Assembly: GCF_937874145.1 (NCBI RefSeq)
Contig: NZ_CALNBI010000024.1
Coordinates: forward strand, 1 to 41,245
Direction: 5' to 3'
Source of the DNA: an uncultured Chitinophaga sp.
GTDB taxonomy: Bacteria > Bacteroidota > Bacteroidia > Chitinophagales > Chitinophagaceae
DNA: 41,245 bases
This document shows positions 39,963 to 41,245 of the stretch, in pieces. The notes below the pieces were generated by a model. It did no database searches. It had not been told where the DNA came from and saw only the letters and a list, made by a program, of their open reading frames with translations. The position numbers and the translations under genes were made by a program. The stretch's first letter is position 1. Each line of letters opens with the position of its first letter.

Positions 39963-41000
39963 TTACTCAATCACCGGCTCGGAAGGCGTCAGTTCCCCGC
40001 GCAGCGGCACCTCCAGCAAACGCTTCACCTCTTCCGGCGGAAGGTTCTGCCCCAGGAGGAACATGAGCTTCGTGGTCGCCGCCTCAAACGTCATATCGTG
40101 ACCGCTCACTACACCGATCTTCTGCAGGTGGGTGGACGTCTCATATTTGCCCAGCTCCACAGAGCCACCGTCGCATTGTGTTATGTCGACCATGATGATC
40201 CCCTTGTCCGCCGCCTTCTGCAGGCACTCGGTGAACCAGGATTGCGTGGTGGCGTTGCCGCTGCCGAAGGTCTCCAGTAACAGGCCGCGCATGCCCGGCG
40301 TGTTTACGATCGCTTCTACCGCACGGCGGGTGATGCCGGGGAAAATCTTCAGCACGCCGATGTTGGGGTCCATACTTTTATGCACCTTCAGCTCCTGCGA
40401 TGGCGCCGGCAGCATAAAGTCGCGCTTGTATTTGATGTCGATCCCGGCTTCCGCCAGGGCAGGGTAGTTCATGGAATAAAACGCTTCGAACTTCTCGGCG
40501 TTGTACTTCTTCGCGCGGTTGCCGCGGAACAGCATGAAGTCGAAATAAATGCATACTTCCGGCACCATGCAATGGCCGTTCGCCTTGGTGCTGGCGATTT
40601 CCATGGCGGTGATGATGTTCTCCTTCGCATCGGTGCGGATCTTGCCGATCGGCAACTGGCTGCCGGTGAGGATCACGGGTTTGGACAAATTCTCCAGCAT
40701 ATAACTCAGCGCCGAAGCGGTAAACGCCATGGTGTCGGAGCCATGCAGGATCACGAACCCGTCGTAGCGGTCGTACCGGTCTTCAATGATGCCGGCCAGC
40801 TCCGACCATACCTCCGGGTGCATGTCGGACGAATCCATCGGGGGATTGAACGCATACACGTAAAAATCAATTCCCATCCGGTAGAGCTCCGGAAGATTAT
40901 TCCTGATCTCGTTAAAACCGATGGGCCGCAACGCGGTTGTCTTTTCGTCGTAAATCATCCCCACGGTGCCCCCGGTATAGATGATGAGAATCTTCGTCAT
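39963..41000 (-). CDS. ansA: L-asparaginase, type I
   Basis: The 345-residue enzyme hydrolyses asparagine to aspartate and ammonia. Motifs in order: TGGTVGM (first catalytic Thr), HGSDTM (second catalytic Thr and Asp), and TDAKENI with the Lys. There is no signal peptide, so it is cytoplasmic. A -7 element lies 21 bases upstream of the ATG, making it a separate transcript from the tatD-type gene before it. Confidence 0.95.
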   Translation of the reverse strand: MTKILIIYTGGTVGMIYDEKTTALRPIGFNEIRNNLPELYRMGIDFYVYAFNPPMDSSDMHPEVWSELAGIIEDRYDRYDGFVILHGSDTMAFTASALSYMLENLSKPVILTGSQLPIGKIRTDAKENIITAMEIASTKANGHCMVPEVCIYFDFMLFRGNRAKKYNAEKFEAFYSMNYPALAEAGIDIKYKRDFMLPAPSQELKVHKSMDPNIGVLKIFPGITRRAVEAIVNTPGMRGLLLETFGSGNATTQSWFTECLQKAADKGIIMVDITQCDGGSVELGKYETSTHLQKIGVVSGHDMTFEAATTKLMFLLGQNLPPEEVKRLLEVPLRGELTPSEPVIE

Positions 41001-41021
41001 GTAACGCTATAGAATTGCATG

Positions 41022-41029
41022 CAAATGTA
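41022..41029 (-). promoter_or_regulatory. -7 element of ansA
   Basis: TACATTTG on the minus strand matches TAnnTTTG, 21 bases before the ATG. Confidence 0.5.
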
Positions 41030-41041
41030 CCGCGTTATCAG

Positions 41042-41245
41042 TTAGAGCATTTTGAATAATTTTTGTGCATTGGTAGTGGTAACCGCCGCGACTTCCTCAA
41101 TTTTTAGATTTTTTACATCTGCGATCCGTTGTGCGATCAGCGGGAGGTAGCTGCTTTCGTTGCGCTTGCCGCGATAGGGAACCGGCGCCAGGTAGGGCGC
41201 ATCCGTTTCCAGTACGAGGTTTTCCAGGGGAAGATCGGCGACCAC
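41042..41245 (-). CDS. TatD-family metal-dependent hydrolase, 3' part only
   Basis: The last 67 residues of a TatD-type DNase/deoxyribonuclease. It contains LVLETDAPYLAPVPYRGKRN, with the metal-binding Asp, and AAVTTTNAQKLF at the end. The gene continues past the window edge, so the internal ATG at the edge is not the real start. Confidence 0.9.
   Translation of the reverse strand: MVADLPLENLVLETDAPYLAPVPYRGKRNESSYLPLIAQRIADVKNLKIEEVAAVTTTNAQKLFKML

Overview
The window looks like chromosomal DNA of a Bacteroidota member, most likely a Chitinophaga-type Chitinophagaceae. The evidence is several -7 elements of the form TAnnTTTG (acpP, cydA, umuC, metE leader, cupin, ansA), tRNA genes without an encoded CCA, a Bacteroidota-type tyrosine recombinase, and the general look of the proteins. 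The species was not determined.

Layout. 1-2.5 kb: acpP-fabF-rnc. 2.5-4.1 kb: a GyrI-like ligand-binding protein behind a WYL/YafY-type regulator, with a 16-bp operator-like site. 4.2-4.4 kb: a possible small RNA. 4.4-6.8 kb: cydAB (bd-type oxidase). 7.0-7.26 kb: a strongly structured intergenic transcript candidate, followed by a hybrid histidine kinase (7.4-9.5 kb). 9.5-12 kb: a translationally coupled operon of a UmuC-type polymerase, an unknown protein and a SRAP (YedK/HMCES-type) protein, with an inverted repeat over its promoter. 12.0-12.8 kb: a small unknown protein and an atypical stand-alone receiver. 13.0-15.8 kb: cobalamin riboswitch and metE, with two terminators. 15.9-19.8 kb: cupin, aquaporin and a 7TM-DISM kinase/NarL-type regulator pair. 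19.9-24.8 kb: ArnT-like glycosyltransferase, two membrane-anchored unknowns, a Crp-type regulator and a DUF2306 protein.

Accessory region, about 24.9-36.5 kb. Genes here are partly AT-rich. From 28.79 to 36.49 kb lies a 7.7-kb integrative mobilizable element inserted in the 3' end of tRNA-Asp(GTC). It has an 18-bp direct repeat at its ends, paired CTCGACTAAA repeats with 12-bp spacing inside both ends (probable integrase arm sites), a tyrosine integrase, an XRE repressor with a palindromic operator, MobC plus relaxase, an excisionase-like HTH protein, several large inverted repeats, and a ParA-type ATPase coupled to a HEPN-domain protein that is a candidate defence or stability module. A related junction at 26.9 kb suggests that an older insertion preceded it.

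36.6-41.2 kb returns to core genes: gluQ (the enzyme that glutamylates queuosine of tRNA-Asp, next to the tRNA-Asp gene), a second GyrI-like protein carrying the same 16-bp operator as the copy at 2.5 kb, yegP, an AT-rich unknown gene, tRNA-Ser(GGA), a YdeI/OmdA protein, ansA, and the 3' part of tatD, cut by the window edge.
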